From: Pegoplata infirma
Lineage: Eukaryota; Arthropoda; Insecta; Diptera; Anthomyiidae
Length of the DNA stretch: 64,000 nt
Assembly: GCA_963921195.1 (NCBI GenBank)
Contig: OY992540.1
Span: 55,932,844 to 55,996,843, forward strand
Direction of reading: 5' to 3'
Part shown: in pieces, positions 10,930-23,159 of the stretch
Layout: each line of letters begins with the position of its first letter
Numbering within the stretch: the stretch's first letter is position 1
Notes under the pieces: generated by a model
What the model was told of the DNA's origin: nothing
Database searches by the model: none
Seen by the model: the letters and a program-made list of their open reading frames with translations, nothing else
Made by a program: the position numbers and the translations under genes

Positions 10930-11570
10930 AAAAGCTTAGACTTGGTGAAAAAGTAGTTTTGGTAAAAAATGAGTTTTTTTCACGAAAAACAAAATTATGT
11001 TTAAAAAAATTTAATGAACCTAAAATTTTTGGTGAAAAATTTGATGAAAAAAAATTTTTGATGAATTTTTTGACGAAAGAAAAATTTTTTGATGTAAAAA
11101 AAATTAATTATAAAAAAATTTTTGGTGAGAAAAAAATTGATAATAAAAAATTTGATAAAAAAATTTAATGAAAAAAAAAAAATGATGAAATAAATATGAT
11201 TAAAAAAAATTTCTGAAAAAAAAAAATTTTGATGAAGATTAATGAAAAAGAAATTTATGAAAAAAAAATTTGATGAAAAAAAAATTTGATTTTAAAAAAA
11301 ATTTGATGAAAAAAATTTGATAAAAAAAAGAAGTTTGATGAAAAAAAAATTTATGAAAAAAAATAAAAAATTTGATGAACAAAAAGAATTGATGAAAAAA
11401 AATTGATGAAAAAAAAAAATTTTATGAAAAAAAAAATTGATGAAAAAAAAATTGATGGAAAAAAAATTGATGAAAAAAAAATTGATGCAAAAAAAAAAAA
11501 AACAAAATTTATGAAAAAAAAAAAAAATTATGAAAAAAAAAATTTTTTTTTGTTCAAAAATAATTATGTT
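10930..11570 (+). repeat. GATGAAAAAAAATT low-complexity array
   Basis: Tandem, very degenerate units GATGAAAAAAAATTT. It follows a HelB 3' end directly and leads into the TTCACCAGCTGGTGAA block. Open frames here are Lys- or Phe-rich artefacts of the array. Confidence 0.85.
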
Positions 11571-11577
11571 CTTTTTA

Positions 11578-11805
11578 TTCACCAGCTGGTGAAAACCGGT
11601 TTTTGTTCACCACGATGTGAATTCTTATCCAAGTTACAAACCCAAGTTATTAAAATTTTTGGTTTTAAGAAAATGAAAATAGTAATTCTTGTTTTCGTTT
11701 TCGTTAATTGTTAGCTTATATAGTTAAACTGAGGTGGCGTCCTGCAACTTTTTTAAAATTATACACCAGCCTAAAAACATTATCATGTTAAAACTCGAAA
11801 AAATG
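11578..11805. repeat. TTCACCAGCTGGTGAA block, copy 1
   Basis: Starts with a perfect 16-base palindrome TTCACCAGCTGGTGAA (11578-11593). Then comes a about 210-bp body (CAAGTTACAAACCCAAGTTA, ATTTTTGGTTTTAAGAAA, CCTGCAACTTTTTTAAAATT, CACCAGCCTAAAAACATTAT) repeated in direct orientation at 55338-55560. The right palindrome present in copy 2 is lost here. Confidence 0.75.
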
Positions 11806-11846
11806 GTGTAAATATTCTTCAGAGATAAGAATTTCTTTCTGATATG

Positions 11847-13190
11847 GAGCTAAAACACCTCAATTCAACCGAGGAGTTGACCGCACCCCCTCCAAATTTA
11901 ATGAAATTAAGTACTGGGGTTTACTTTAATAAAAAAGATATTTTGCCAATTTTTCAGGCTTCTGGTCATTCCAGTATTCGATATATGCGGTCTTGATAAA
12001 TAACAGAATCGTATATATTTGACAAAAGTGTTTTGAGATAAATAAAGATAACTCAAAGAGTAATAACAATACAGGTCTCAGTCAGGTTGCAAATAATAGG
12101 TAATGAGACAGCCTTTAAAATAGCATTCCCCAAGATTTTTTTTGAAAAAGGTCAAAGGTCTTTGCTTAACCTTAAGTTTTGGAGAGCTATATCTCAAAAA
12201 ACGATATTTTAAAAATTTTGGAAAAAATATATGTTGTTAAGAATCAACTATACTACTAAAGTTTAAATTTTCAGGATGGAGTCTTCATTGGAACTTTTTA
12301 TATTAATAGAAACATTGTAACAGGAAAGAAAAAGCGGTGTAATTTCCCTTGGAAAAAAAATATTTTTTTTTTCTCTTTGAAATTCTGGTACCAAAATTAA
12401 TTTTTCTGAATGTTTTTGACGTGCTGAGTCCAAATATGACCTTCGAACTGGCCTATCGCTATTACTTTTCAAGATATATGCACCTAAATGTTCAAAAAAA
12501 CACAGCAATAGCATTTTAGCAATTTTCACACATTTATGTGCAGATATCTCGAAAACCAATAGCGAAACCCCAGTTCAAAGGTCATATGTGGACTCAGCAC
12601 GTCAAAAAACATTCAGAAAAGTGAGCATTGGTACCATAATCTCAGAGACAAAAAAAAAAAAACATTTTTTTTCTAAGGGAAATTACACCGCTTTTTCTTT
12701 CGTGTTACTATGTTTCTTTTAATATTAAAAGTTCCAATGAAGTCTCCATCCAGAAAATTTAAACTTAAGTAGTACAGGTGACCGTTAATAACATATATTT
12801 TTTCCAAAATTTTTAAAAATATCGTTTTTTGAGATATAGCTCTCCAGAAACTGAGGTTAAAACCAATGACATTTGACCTTTTTCAAATAAAATCTTGGGG
12901 AACGCCATTTTAAAGTCTGTCTCATTACCGATTATTTGCATCCTCACTGAGACCTGTATTGTTATTACTTTTCGAGTTATCTTTATTTATCTCAGAACCA
13001 TTTTGTCAAATATATACGATTTTGCCAAATTTCAAGACCCCATATCTCGGGAAGAAAAACTACCAGAAGTCCAAAATTTTGTCACTATGATTTTTTTGTA
13101 AGGACCCAACTATATTCCAAGTTTCATCAAATTCGAAAGGGGTAAGGTCAAAAATGCTACTTTTTCGGTTGAATTGAGGTGTTTTAACTC
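11847..13190. mobile_element. Long foldback element E (1.34 kb)
   Basis: The whole element is a long imperfect inverted repeat, centre near 12518. Ends are GAGCTAAAACACCTCAATTC and GAATTGAGGTGTTTTAACTC. TATG occurs directly outside both ends (11843-11846, 13191-13194), a candidate 4-bp duplication. Arms of about 650 bp share AGCGGTGTAATTTCCCTTGG, GAGAGCTATATCTCAAAAAACG, ACAGGTCTCAGT and others as complements. No transposase frame. Confidence 0.8.
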
Positions 13191-13319
13191 TATGTTTAAA
13201 AAAATATTATGATGTTTTTTTTTATGACCAAGTTCCCATTTTACGGATAATTTTTGTAGTTTTTTTATAAAAATACATTAAAGTCTTTAAACGAAGGTAG
13301 TTAGAGTTTTAATATGTTT

Positions 13320-14350
13320 TACAAATATTTTGAGTAGGTTTATTCTAGTTCGAGGTCATTTTTTCCATTACTAATTAAAACTATGATATTCTCATAGAAT
13401 AACACAGCTCAACAAGAAAATGCGTATTGGATTCTGGTTAGTGATTTGGATAGTGTCTGTTGCGTTGATTTCAAATTCGGAGCCCAAATTTGTGTATCAC
13501 GTCAGGATTTTGAGTAATTCGCGGTTAAAGTGCCGAAAAAGGGCATTTTTGGCCCTTTTTAAAAGCTTATAAAATAAGACCCTGACATGCAAATGACTTG
13601 GTATTAAGTCTATTCGAAAGCCTATTAAGCCTATTCGAAACTCGTTAGCAAAAAACCTTCCATTTTTTCAATATTTAGTTTATTTACACAGTGTTTTTAA
13701 ACAAATTTCCATACAAAATCATACGTAAATTTTAGATTTAAAGCACTTGTGGCTAATGATTTTTTTACCATTTTAGAAAATTAAATTCCAAGAAGATTTA
13801 ATCTTGTCTGAAAGAGAAAATTACACACTTTCGAATGAGCTTGACACCAAGTCATTAGCATGTCAGAATCTTGTTTTATAGGCGTTCATAAATGGCCAAA
13901 ATGGGCATTTTTTGACACTTTAACCGCGATTTTCTCAAAATTGTGACGTGATAGAAAAATTTTAGTGACCGTTTTGGAATCGGGACACCAAACCCTATCA
14001 ACTTTTTTTTTTGGTTTCATCCAAAACGCAGCGACAAACCTCAGATTTGTAGAGCGGTGTAATTTTCAAGAAAATTATTTTTTTGTTTTAAATTTATATA
14101 TGTTGGTCATATTTTGCAAGACTTAATCGACACGTGTTTCGGAATTTGTCAGATCCCATTGTCAAGATTATTCAGCAATAATAAAAAACCCTATGCTACA
14201 AGTAGCAAAGGGTGTTTAATGGCAATCGTTAATGGTCAAACTAAAATATTAATACATATTCGACTCTACTCACATTGGGAATTAGATCAAAATTTAGCTT
14301 TTTTAGAAAATGTTCACCAAAAACTTTTAACTTTGATCAAAGGTTAAAAT
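13320..14350. mobile_element. Family D copy, split by foldback F
   Basis: Left part 13320-13402 (TTTATTCTAGTTCGAGGTCA, TACTAATTAAAACTATGATA, TTCTCATAGAATAA). Right part 14060-14350 (TAATTTTCAAG, TTGCAAGACTTAATCGACAC, GTTTCGGAATTTGTCAGATC, ACTAAAATATTAATACATAT). Joining them recreates the uninterrupted D sequence seen at 34.4-34.6 kb. Confidence 0.7.
13403..14059. mobile_element. Foldback element F with TAA duplication
   Basis: Ends CACAGCTCAACAA and TTGTAGAGCGGTG. The 3-bp sequence TAA lies at both borders (13400-13402, 14060-14062) while the empty D site has it once. Arms share TTCGCGGTTAAAGTG..GGGCATTTTTGGCC, CATGCAAATGACTTGG and complements. A 3-bp TWA duplication suits PIF/Harbinger; CAC termini suit CACTA. 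Superfamily left open. Confidence 0.7.
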
Positions 14351-14650
14351 CATTTAATTCGGATCAAATTGAGTTTATATGAAAGTTTGTCTCAATCCGT
14401 ATTAAATAGTCAATGGAAAACAAATCTGAGACTTTTTTAAAAAATTTTCTTGAAAGTGGAAAAAACCACCATTTTTGGAATTTTTTGACAAATTTTACAA
14501 AATGATTAAAATAATGTGTTGCAAGATACTTTCTTTAATTATTTAAAATTCAAAATTTATGTAAAATTTTTTTAAAATCCCAAACTTTGATCGAAGTTTG
14601 AAAGTTCGTCCTAAGCTCTACAAAATGGTCATGGGAATTTTTTTATTTTT
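14351..14650. mobile_element. Diverged arm of foldback family H
   Basis: GGATCAAATTGAGTTTATATGAAAG, TTTCTTGAAAGTGGAAAAAACCACCATTTTTGG, ATCCCAAACTTTGATCGAAG and TAAGCTCTACAAAATGG parallel the arms at 62.3-63.3 kb. Termini not seen. Confidence 0.5.
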
Positions 14651-15345
14651 TTTAATTTTTTGAAAATCCTGATTATCCGGTATTCAATACACTGTGATCG
14701 AATTTGACACTTTTTTTAACAAGCTGGGCACCTTACTGGTAAAGTGAATTCGAGTATGCTGAATTCAATTTAGGTCTAGAGCTCGAGTATTTTCATTTCT
14801 TAATATTTTTATTTACTTACATTTTCTTTCTATTTTCTATTTTTAAGAATTTACTTATTTTTATCGTATCTCAACCAAGATTTGAGCACCTGACTTTTCG
14901 TTTGTTAGGTCTATACTCTAATCACTTACCTAAAGCATATCAACAAATCAATTTTGTTTATAGTGTGCTAAAACGTTATACATATGTCACTAAGCTCTGC
15001 CAAAATCTGTAACAGAGAAAGAGAGAAATATACAACTAAAATTGTTGAATCAAAGTAAGTGAAAGACCGACACAACTTTAAAATTTTTTTTAGTCATCGC
15101 CGATTTAACTATGACTACGCCCCCTATTTAACCCCTATTTACCCTCCCCCCCCCCCGTATTTATTGCTTCACGTAAGAGTCATAAGTGAGAGCCATACAA
15201 ATTTCTGTTTTGACAGATTTCTGCAGACTCGACCTAGATTATCCAGACAGAAATTTAGCAAATCGCGTCTGCTAAAATCAGCAGATCCTCATATGGATCA
15301 AAATGGGTGTATTTTGGGCAGATTTTAGAGGTTTAAGTATTTTTG
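14651..15345. other. Unclassified stretch, no gene
   Basis: No recognised termini. The 89-codon frame 15059-15328 crosses an oligo-C run and has no motif. Confidence 0.5.
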
Positions 15346-15349
15346 AGTA

Positions 15350-15904
15350 CACTCAGAAAATTATGTAAGTTACTACATGTTAGTTATTTGTATATTTTAC
15401 AGTAGTTAGTTGTTTTTAACTACAAAGTCAGTTGTTTTTGTATGAAAAATATCAAACAACTATTTCTGTTATTTATTTTAAATCGTTTTTTAGAACAACT
15501 AACAAAAAAGTACTGTGATGTAGTAACAGTTATTTCAAGTAGTTAATTCTATTTTTTTTTTTTATCTCTAAAAAATTTTCAAAGTTTTGTTCCAAAAAAT
15601 AAAAATAAATTTTCGTTTGTTTATTTTTCACAACTTGTTTTTAAAAACAAAAAAAAAAACTTGGAAAAAATTTGGTCTTCAATTTTTTTTTTTTTAAAAA
15701 TTAAAAAAAAAAAAATATATTGATTATGATATTTTTACTACATTTTAGTTGTTTTGACTACAAATATAAGTAGTTTTTACTACATAAGTCAGTTGTTTTT
15801 GTTAGTTGATTTAACTGAAAAAGTAGTTGACCCCAAAACAACTTACAAAGTAGTTATTTTAACTGACATTTTCAGTTGATTTTACTAACATAATTTTTTG
15901 AGTG
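15350..15904. mobile_element. TA-flanked MITE, CACTCA family, copy 1
   Basis: TA (15348-15349), CACTCAGAAAATTATGTAAG .. CATAATTTTTTGAGTG, TA (15905-15906). Interior alternates GTAGTT/AACTAC words, which make it self-complementary. An inverted-orientation relative lies at 51577-52082 with the same order of segments. TA duplication and short TIR fit Tc1/mariner-type MITEs; no transposase. Confidence 0.8.
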
Positions 15905-16084
15905 TATATTTAGAAAACTTTGTTCATTTGTGCAATTTTAACTCAGAAAAAGTGCTAGATTGAAAATTTTAGATTTATATCCAAAAATTGTTGTTAGATA
16001 TTCCAAATTCATATTCAGTAAAAAGTCTGGTGATCGCGCTGTTTTAGATTTTAGCTTGTTCCGTGGTACCATGTGATGATTTTG

Positions 16085-16445
16085 CTATAAAAAAGATTCA
16101 AAATTTAAGATTTTTTTGATAGAAAATATAAAATTTCTTTCAGAATCTGATATATTTTTGAATAAAAATATTGGAGGATATGAAAATTTTTCTATGGAAA
16201 ATATAGTTTGAAATCTGATGGTTTGTCAATAAAAAAAAATACTAAGAATTTTAAAATTTTCTATAGATAAAATGTTTCAGAATCTAACAATTTTTCAATA
16301 AGAAAAAAAAAATATCCCAAAATATAACAATTTTCCTGACGAACAAATGTATTACAATCTGAAAATGTTTCTAAAAAAATATTTTCAGAATCTGAAAATC
16401 TCCTAATAATATTTCAGAATCTCACAATTTAATCTTAGAATCTTG
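16085..16445. repeat. Palindromic-unit satellite, diverged block
   Basis: CAGAATCTGA, TTTTCTATGGAAAA, ATTTTCTATAGATAAAATGTTTCAGAATC units spaced about 35 bases but degenerate. Confidence 0.55.
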
Positions 16446-18663
16446 TAGTTTTAAATTTTTTTTAGACACTTTTTTAGAAATTTTTTTTATTATCCTCATG
16501 CATAATTTTTATTGGATAAACCCATTTTATGTGTTTCTTAAACATATTTTACAGATATTTCGATATAAATGGCTTTTTAGAAATGAAATTAGATTACGCT
16601 CTTGAGCTTTTATAAAAAAACTAAAATCTTTTCTTTAAAAACCAAAATATTTTGATTCCTGTGTATTTTTTTGTACAATGCGTTGCAGTGTATTAATTTT
16701 TAAAAATGTTCAAATCGAAAAGGGGGGGGCCCGTGCCCCCTGTGCCCACCCCCTGTATACGTCCATGGCCACAGTTGCTCTTAATCCTAAAATTAATTAT
16801 TGTAATCTTATTATGTAAATAATACTAAATAAATAAAAATATTTTTTAAACAAAAATAAGTTTCCGGATAAAATTAAGACCCGGTAAATGGCGCTGTGAT
16901 GAAGTTATTATCAAATTTCTTCATTTCAGTGAAAATTTCGTCACTTCAGAATGTTTCGTCATGAGAAAATTAGTATGTATTAATAGACCCTATAGATGGC
17001 GCCGGGGAAAGCTATTTAGATATTCATGTCTAAGTCAATATTAATATTTTTTTAATATATTTATTAAACTGCTTCAATTGCTTTAATATTAATTAATTTA
17101 TTGAAAAATTAAAAGGCATATTGATGACATTTTTTGATGACATGATAAAATGTGTCATCACTTGTTTCTTCAATTTTGATGACATGTTTCATCAAATTGA
17201 AAAAAGATTCATCAATATGATGAAATTTGTCATCAAAAATTTCAGCAAGTGATGAAGCGGTTTCATCAATATGATGAAGTTTTTGTTTTTAAGTGTATGT
17301 AGCTATTTTAAGATGCTGTGAAATTATTGTAGCGCTGATTAAGGTCTGTTAAAATCTAGAGAAGTGTAGTTTATTCCAAAATTTATTAAAGTGTATTCCC
17401 AAGTCGTCATTGCTGAATAAAACCCCATTTTTTCTTGCTATTGTTGCCTTTTAATTTTGTTATTTTTTTTTTTTCATTTCTACTGCTATTTTTGTAATTG
17501 AAATGCCAATTTCGATTAGTCTTCAAAAGTTGAAATGTAAAGACAACTTACAAAAGAAAGGTGTGGTTGTTGTTATTGTTTTGTGTATTGTATAAAAAAA
17601 AATTACGTTAAGAAACAACAACCTAATACACACAAAAGTTTAACACAACATGTTAGAAAATATCAACTATTTTTAGTGAACCATAAAATGTTAAGTTTGT
17701 TTTTACTATGGCAAAAAAAACCCAAAAGAATACGATATTCCTTGAAAAAAAAATTGAAGGTGTGGTTGTCAATGATTATTGGCAAAAGAAAAAGAAAATT
17801 AAATGTTAAGAAAAGGAGAAAAAAAAAACATTATACAGGCAACCTAAAATCTACAACACATGGCAGACATTGATTGAAGGGTTTCAGGTTGTAGATTTTT
17901 TTATTTTTATTTTTTTGTTTAATTTCTTAAACTAATTGTTTGTAATTGTTTGTTTTCTTCTTTGAAGGAAATAAAAAAAAAACGTTTTTAAAAAATCCTT
18001 TGTTTAGGATCTTCCTTTATGAAAGGTAAACATTTATATGCTCTGCATATTTGTGAAGAAGGTGTACCAAGTTAAATATATAGATATGCTTGAAATTTTA
18101 ATTTTTTCAGCCTTTTCCAAATAAAATTTAAAAAATCAATTTTAAATATGAAAAGCTTAGGTAACTAAAGGTGGATTTTTTTGCTACATACAAATTTGAC
18201 ATAAATTTGCCGTATATAGTTAAAAAACGTCAAATTTGAATGGGATAATTTATACACGTTAGCAAAAAAATCCAGCTTAAAACTCATAAAATATCTTTGA
18301 AGTTCAGAAAACGTAATTGAAATTTAAATCGTAATTGAAATTCGTAAAAGACCCATTAAAAATTAAAAAATTTAAAATTTAAAACGCAATAAAACTTACA
18401 AGAAGATTTCGTGATTTTACTAGATTTTTTGCTACCTTCTATTTTACGAGAATTCCTAATAAATTTTTTTGTAATTTTACAAGATTTTTACCAATAAAAT
18501 TGTAAATTTACAACTTTTGTGGCGAAATAAAACTTACAAGAAATTTTCGTAAATTTAGTAGATTTTTTTTTTGTAAAAAAACATGTAAATTTGTAAAATT
18601 ACAAGAAAAACTGTAAAATTAGAAAAAAAAATTTAATTTCTATTTAAAATTATTTATTATTAA
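16446..18663. other. Low-copy stretch, no gene; small GATGAA repeat patch
   Basis: Between 17120 and 17295 CATCAATATGATGAAA/TTTGATGACATG palindromic words recur and end in TTTTTAAGTGTA; a related patch is at 47.55-47.70 kb. TGGCGC(TG/CG) occurs twice (about 16887, 16996) in similar flanks. The 96-codon Lys-rich frame 17583-17873 lacks any motif and is not called. Confidence 0.45.
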
Positions 18664-19014
18664 ACAACTACATTCTGTCCAGACGCTCTACGCATCGTGA
18701 TAAAGTAACTTGATTCAAACCTGTTTTTATATTTCTATAAATAATTTTTTGAATTTTTGGTCTACAAAAAAAAATAACCAACAAAAGTAGGGAAAAACTA
18801 ATGACTTCTCTTTAAAAAAAATGTCAACAATTTAAAGAAAAATAACGTAAACAAATAATTATAAAATTAAAGAAGAATCACTTATTTTAACTTACAGAAC
18901 AAAAATAAATGACTTAAAAATTGAATGATAACGAAAGTCTTTATTTTATATGTTGTTATTATTGAAAGAAAAAAAACAAAAATAGTCATAAAAAAACTAA
19001 ACATTGAAAAACTG
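18664..19014. repeat. Dispersed repeat, copy 2 (partner at 3893-4232)
   Basis: See the 3893-4232 entry. This copy keeps CTACATTCTGTCCAGACGCT and the downstream segments in order but lacks the box B-like motif. Confidence 0.7.
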
Positions 19015-19350
19015 TTTTTTTTAAACGACAAAGCGTAAAACTTTTTAAATAAACTACAAACAGTTAATGACATAATTTTTTAAGTGTAGTTAAAAAAAAT
19101 TGGTGATGCTTTGTATAACAAGAAAAATTTTATACCATCAATATCAACTCTCGAAAAAGTCGATTTACCCAACAGTCCGCCATTTTTCAACTGAAACCGC
19201 GAATGTGCCTCGCGACAAACTGGTATTTTAAAAAATTACGTTTTTTCTTTTGAACTTTGAGCTGCTGATACTCCATCAGCGAGATTGCACGGTGGTCAAT
19301 TCCGGCCAAAAATCAATAACTTCTTTATTTCTGCGTGTAAATAGTTTAAA

Positions 19351-19590
19351 TTTAATATTCGAATTAAGAATAACATATTTGATACCTTGCCCAAATGTTG
19401 GACCTACAAATACAGTGGTTGGCCAAATAATCATGGACGTCCCAAATGTATCAAACATGTCTGCATATAAACAGCAATAATTTAATATCCGAATTAAGAA
19501 TAATATATCTGATCTCTTTTCAAAACGTTGGACATACAAATATAGTGGTTGGCCAACTAAGCATGGACGTGTCAAATGTATCAAACTAAT
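19351..19590. repeat. Tandem duplication inside TR-1 (period about 131)
   Basis: TAATATTCGAATTAAGAATA..GTTGGACCTACAAATACAGT..CATGGACGT is repeated as TAATATCCGAATTAAGAATA..GTTGGACATACAAATATAGT..CATGGACGT starting near 19482. Confidence 0.75.
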
Positions 19591-19593
19591 TAA

Positions 19594-20288
19594 GGTGGGG
19601 GTTGGAACTATAAGAAACAGCCTTAGTGTTAGCAATTTTTAAAAAAAAATAGATACGCAGTACTTTTTAATTCTGTTTTTTATTTGAAATATTAACAATC
19701 GTGATATTTTAAAAGACAAAGAATTTCCAGGGTTTCCAGTTAATTGTGGGATGCTATTTTTTAAAGAACAAAATGGCCGCAGTTGTACAGCAAAAACTGC
19801 TGAACCGATTTTTATGACATTCTTTTTTTTTAATTTGTAGATTATTTAATTTTCTAGTACTTATTGTGACAATTTTTTAAAATTTTACCTAATTAATATT
19901 TGAATGAAAGAATAAATTGAAATTTTTCTATTTTTTAAGTTTACGTTAGCATATCTTCAACAAAAATCATTTTTTTCCAAAAAAATGGCCACGTTAAGTG
20001 CTTGAAAATTTAATTATCTACAAATCAAAAAAAAAAAAAATCATCAAATCAAAAATTTTGTAGTTTTTGCTGTAAAAATGCAGCCAATTTTCCCCTTTAA
20101 AAAAGCAATACACGATTAACTGGCAACCCCGAAAAAAATTTTAGTTGACCAAATTTTGTGTTACAAAATTTTTAAAAATACTAAAATGTTCTTTGTTTCA
20201 AATGAAAAAACAGAATCAAATAATATTACGTATTTATTTTTTTAGCTGTTTAAAAATTGCTAACAATAAGGCTGTTTTTTAGTTCCAA
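19594..20288. repeat. Inner foldback inside TR-1
   Basis: GGTTGGAACTATAAGAAACAGCC..TTAGTGTTAGCAATTTTTAA (left) is complementary to TTAAAAATTGCTAACA.TAAGGCTGTTTTTTAGTTCC (right). Further paired segments are AATGGCCGCAG..GTTTTTGCTG and ACAAAATTTTT. The centre is near 19945. It may be a separate nested element. Confidence 0.65.
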
Positions 20289-21336
20289 ACCCCCCCCCCC
20301 CCCCTCCCCTTAAACCACATTTTTTTTATTTCGTCTTTTTTTAAGTTTTTTTTAACGAAAATCTATGGGTTTTAAGTTAGTATCTCTTTACATTCCCTAT
20401 TTTGGTGGAGTTTGTAGGTTTAAAAAAGTCCACCATTTGTAAAAAATGAGTCCACTAAAAATGCTCTGGTTTAAAGAATCGGTAAAAGTAGGGGCTGAAA
20501 TTTAAAATACTTACTTCTAACAGTTAAAAGTACAAACTGCTTTTTATAGCTAACCTCTAATGGCCTCTAATTGATTTTTATGGTCTTTCAAAATTTATTT
20601 TTTTTAGAGTTTTTTTTATCTAATTTTCATACACATCACTTTAAGACAAAAACGCACACAAAATCTACAAAAACCACATGGAATGATTATTTACTATAGG
20701 AATTAAAAATCCATGTGCGAACTTACAAAAATAATGTGAAGAAAAATGCATAGCCAACTTTTATTGAAAACTAAAATATACATTTAAAAAAAAAACTGAA
20801 ATGAGAAGCAAAAAATACTCAACTTTGCACCACTATGGACAATAATTTAGTGTTACAAGGCCCAAAAAAAGATTTAAGTTGTATGTTTTGAAGTATTAGC
20901 TATAATATAACATCAAAATTTCATAAAGATTTAATAAAAAAATAAAATGATTTTTGGCCGGAATTGACCACCGTGGATTGATTCCAAAATGTATGAGTTA
21001 CAACATCTTTTAACTCTAGTTAATAATTTTTATACCTTCCACTCTAGTGATAGAGAGTGTATATAAGTTTGTCATTCCGTTTGTAACACCTCGAAATATT
21101 GGTCTAGGACCCCATAAAGTATATGGGGCATTCCATGTCAAATCGCACATTTTAATTTTTTTTTTTAGATTTTCCCAATTTGTTTACAGTTTTTAGTACC
21201 CTTTGAAAACTCCTTCGTGGTAAATTTTCAGATTTTTTTGACGACCCGTTCAAAAGATATCGAATTTTTAAAAATTGGTAGTTTGTTCCTTTACTCAAAC
21301 TTCTTTTACTCATAACTTCTTCAATAATAAACCAAG

Positions 21337-21541
21337 GCCTCTGTTCTGTCTTTCACAACTTTTCAATTCACATGAAAATTTCCGAATCACATGAAATCAA
21401 GTTTAGTGTTTTGTTGATCACGTTTTCATTCGAAGTTGAAATCGAATAATTAAAATTTAAAAAATTATAATGAAAAAAGTGCTTTCGTTTTACTTTCACC
21501 AAATTTTATTTATGTGAATTACTTTTTTTAGAACAGCGGCC
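21337..21541. mobile_element. Small MITE M inside J1
   Basis: 205 bp bounded by GGCCTCTGTTCT and AGAACAGCGGCC, with inner complementary AATTCACAT / ATGTGAATT. The J2 copy lacks it: J2 passes from TTCTTCAATAAT directly to GGTCTAAATTT. Its absence in J2 is good evidence that it is an insertion; a duplication is not clear. Confidence 0.65.
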
Positions 21542-21876
21542 CAAATTTCAATTTTTTTTTCAAAATTTTTGTTTTTTTTTACGTACTTTTTAAAAAAAAT
21601 TCCCAAAAATTCTTAAAAGCGCTCTAGATTTTTAAGTTTTAAAATTTATATCTCATTTTTGAAAATGTTTGTACTCTTCGATTTTTTTGAAATTTTTTGG
21701 TGTAAAACTTCTATCGATTCTACATATTTTTTCCCCAGGAGGATCGTAGGATAACGATTATTACTATTTTTAAATTTTTTGAAAAAATTTTATTGTAATT
21801 TTCCAATCTTCAAATAATTTTTACTGCTTCAATAGTGCGTCATAGAGGCGTCATTTATGAGACCAACCCCCATTCA

Positions 21877-22704
21877 TTTTTATACCCTCCACTCTAGTGA
21901 TAGAGGGTATATATAAGTTTGTCATTGCGTTTGTAACACCTCGAAATATTGGTCTAGGACCCCATAAAGTATATATATTCATGATCCTCGATCGATTTTA
22001 ATACGATCTAGCGATGTCCGTCCGTCTGTCCGTCTGTCCGTCTGTCTGTCTGTTGAAAACACGCTAACTTTTGAAAGACTTTTCAGAGGCTCCCAAAGTT
22101 TGGCATATATGTTGGGCATTTACCTGGTCAGGTTTGTATTGCAATCCAGCAAAATCATTCCAGTGGTTCAAAAGTTATGATCAAAAGACTGAATTTCGGC
22201 AAGGGTTTTTCGTGAATTTACAAGATAAAAAACACGACTTCTTTTGAAAGGCAATTCTGAGGATTCTGAAGCTTGGCATATGTATTTTTTGTTCCTCTGG
22301 CCTAGTTCGTATTGAATTTCTGCCAAATCGGTCCAGTGATTCAAAAGTTAATAGCAAAACCGTGAATTTCAGATTAGTTACACCTTAAATTCACGTGTTG
22401 AAAACCAGTTAAAAATGTTTTAAAAACATTAGTAAGTCAAAAAAATATTTTACAACGTATTTTTGTTACTCAAAATTATTTTTACACTTAAAAGAGAAAA
22501 AATACACTCAAAAAAAAATTTTACACTCAAAAAAAATTTTTTTTTTTTTCAAAAATTACTAAAAAAAAGTTTTTTTACACAAAATAAAATATTTTTAATC
22601 AAAAATTATTTTTTTTTACGTTAGAAAATTTACTATCACTTAAAAGGGCATTGTGGAGGGTATAAATAGATTCGGCCAAGTCGAATTTAACTGTTCTACT
22701 TGTT
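21877..22704 (+). mobile_element. HelA-3, near full length
   Basis: Complete plan in 828 bp: ATACCCTCCACTCTAGTGAT head, TTTGTCATTGCGTTTGTAAC, CCCATAAAGTATATATATTC core, GTCCGTCTGTCC tract (22016-22052), GAAAACACGCTAACTTTTGA, GGGCATTTACCTGGTCAGG, ACACTCAAAAAAAATTTT minirepeats, TGTGGAGGGTATAAATAGAT, hairpin ATTCGGC(CAA)GTCGAAT, CTGTTCTACTTGTT. It is the reference copy here. Confidence 0.85.
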
Positions 22705-22753
22705 ACGTCTTAACATTTCTTTGGAACAAACTAATACCCTATCTCCAATTTCT

Positions 22754-23159
22754 GAGGGTGCTGTGGCTTAGTGGTTAGCGCGTTGGACTACTAGCCAGCA
22801 AGCCTGGGTTCGATTCCCGGCTCAGGCAGAACAACATTTTTTTCAGATATTTATTAGTTTCTATTTATAACTAATATTTATCGCAGCACCCTCCTTCGTT
22901 GATAAATAGCACTAAAACGTCAACGAAGTAAAATAATAAAATAATGGCTATGAAACACTGCTGCAAAAATAATTCGCCAGATCAATAACAGATGGCGATG
23001 CAACAACTGTACTCAAAATTATCAACACGCGCAATTACAGCGTTGCCATACTGAAGCCCTTCTATCTTTCAAATCTTTCATCTCTCTTCTATCGCCATTC
23101 CGAAAGAAACAACACGGTTACATTTGTAATTGATAGGCAGCATTGCCTGAGTGTGTTTC

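Larger units (their letters stand above)
19288..20975. mobile_element. Transib-like element TR-1, perfect 28-bp TIR and 5-bp TSD
   Basis: Left end 19288-19315 begins CACGGTGGTCAATTCCGGCC; right end 20948-20975 is its exact 28-base complement. GATTG lies directly outside both ends (19283-19287, 20976-20980). Transib elements make 5-bp duplications and start with a CAC(A/G)(A/G)TG-like heptamer resembling the RAG signal heptamer. The 1688-bp interior has no transposase: it holds a about 131-bp tandem duplication and an inner foldback. TSD and TIR are seen; the superfamily is inferred from them. Confidence 0.75.

Noticed and set aside
14690..14696. CACTGTG as a fourth Transib-like end
   Set aside because: No matching CACAGTG-started TIR at a sensible distance and no 5-bp duplication; the same for CACAGTG at 41030 and 40553.
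17583..17873. 96-codon Lys/Arg-rich frame
   Set aside because: Composition reflects poly-A runs; no domain seen.
22754..22830. Intact tRNA gene
   Set aside because: Boxes A and B and the T-arm are good but the acceptor ends do not pair and a SINE body with poly(A) follows; the same in the 27.6-kb copy.
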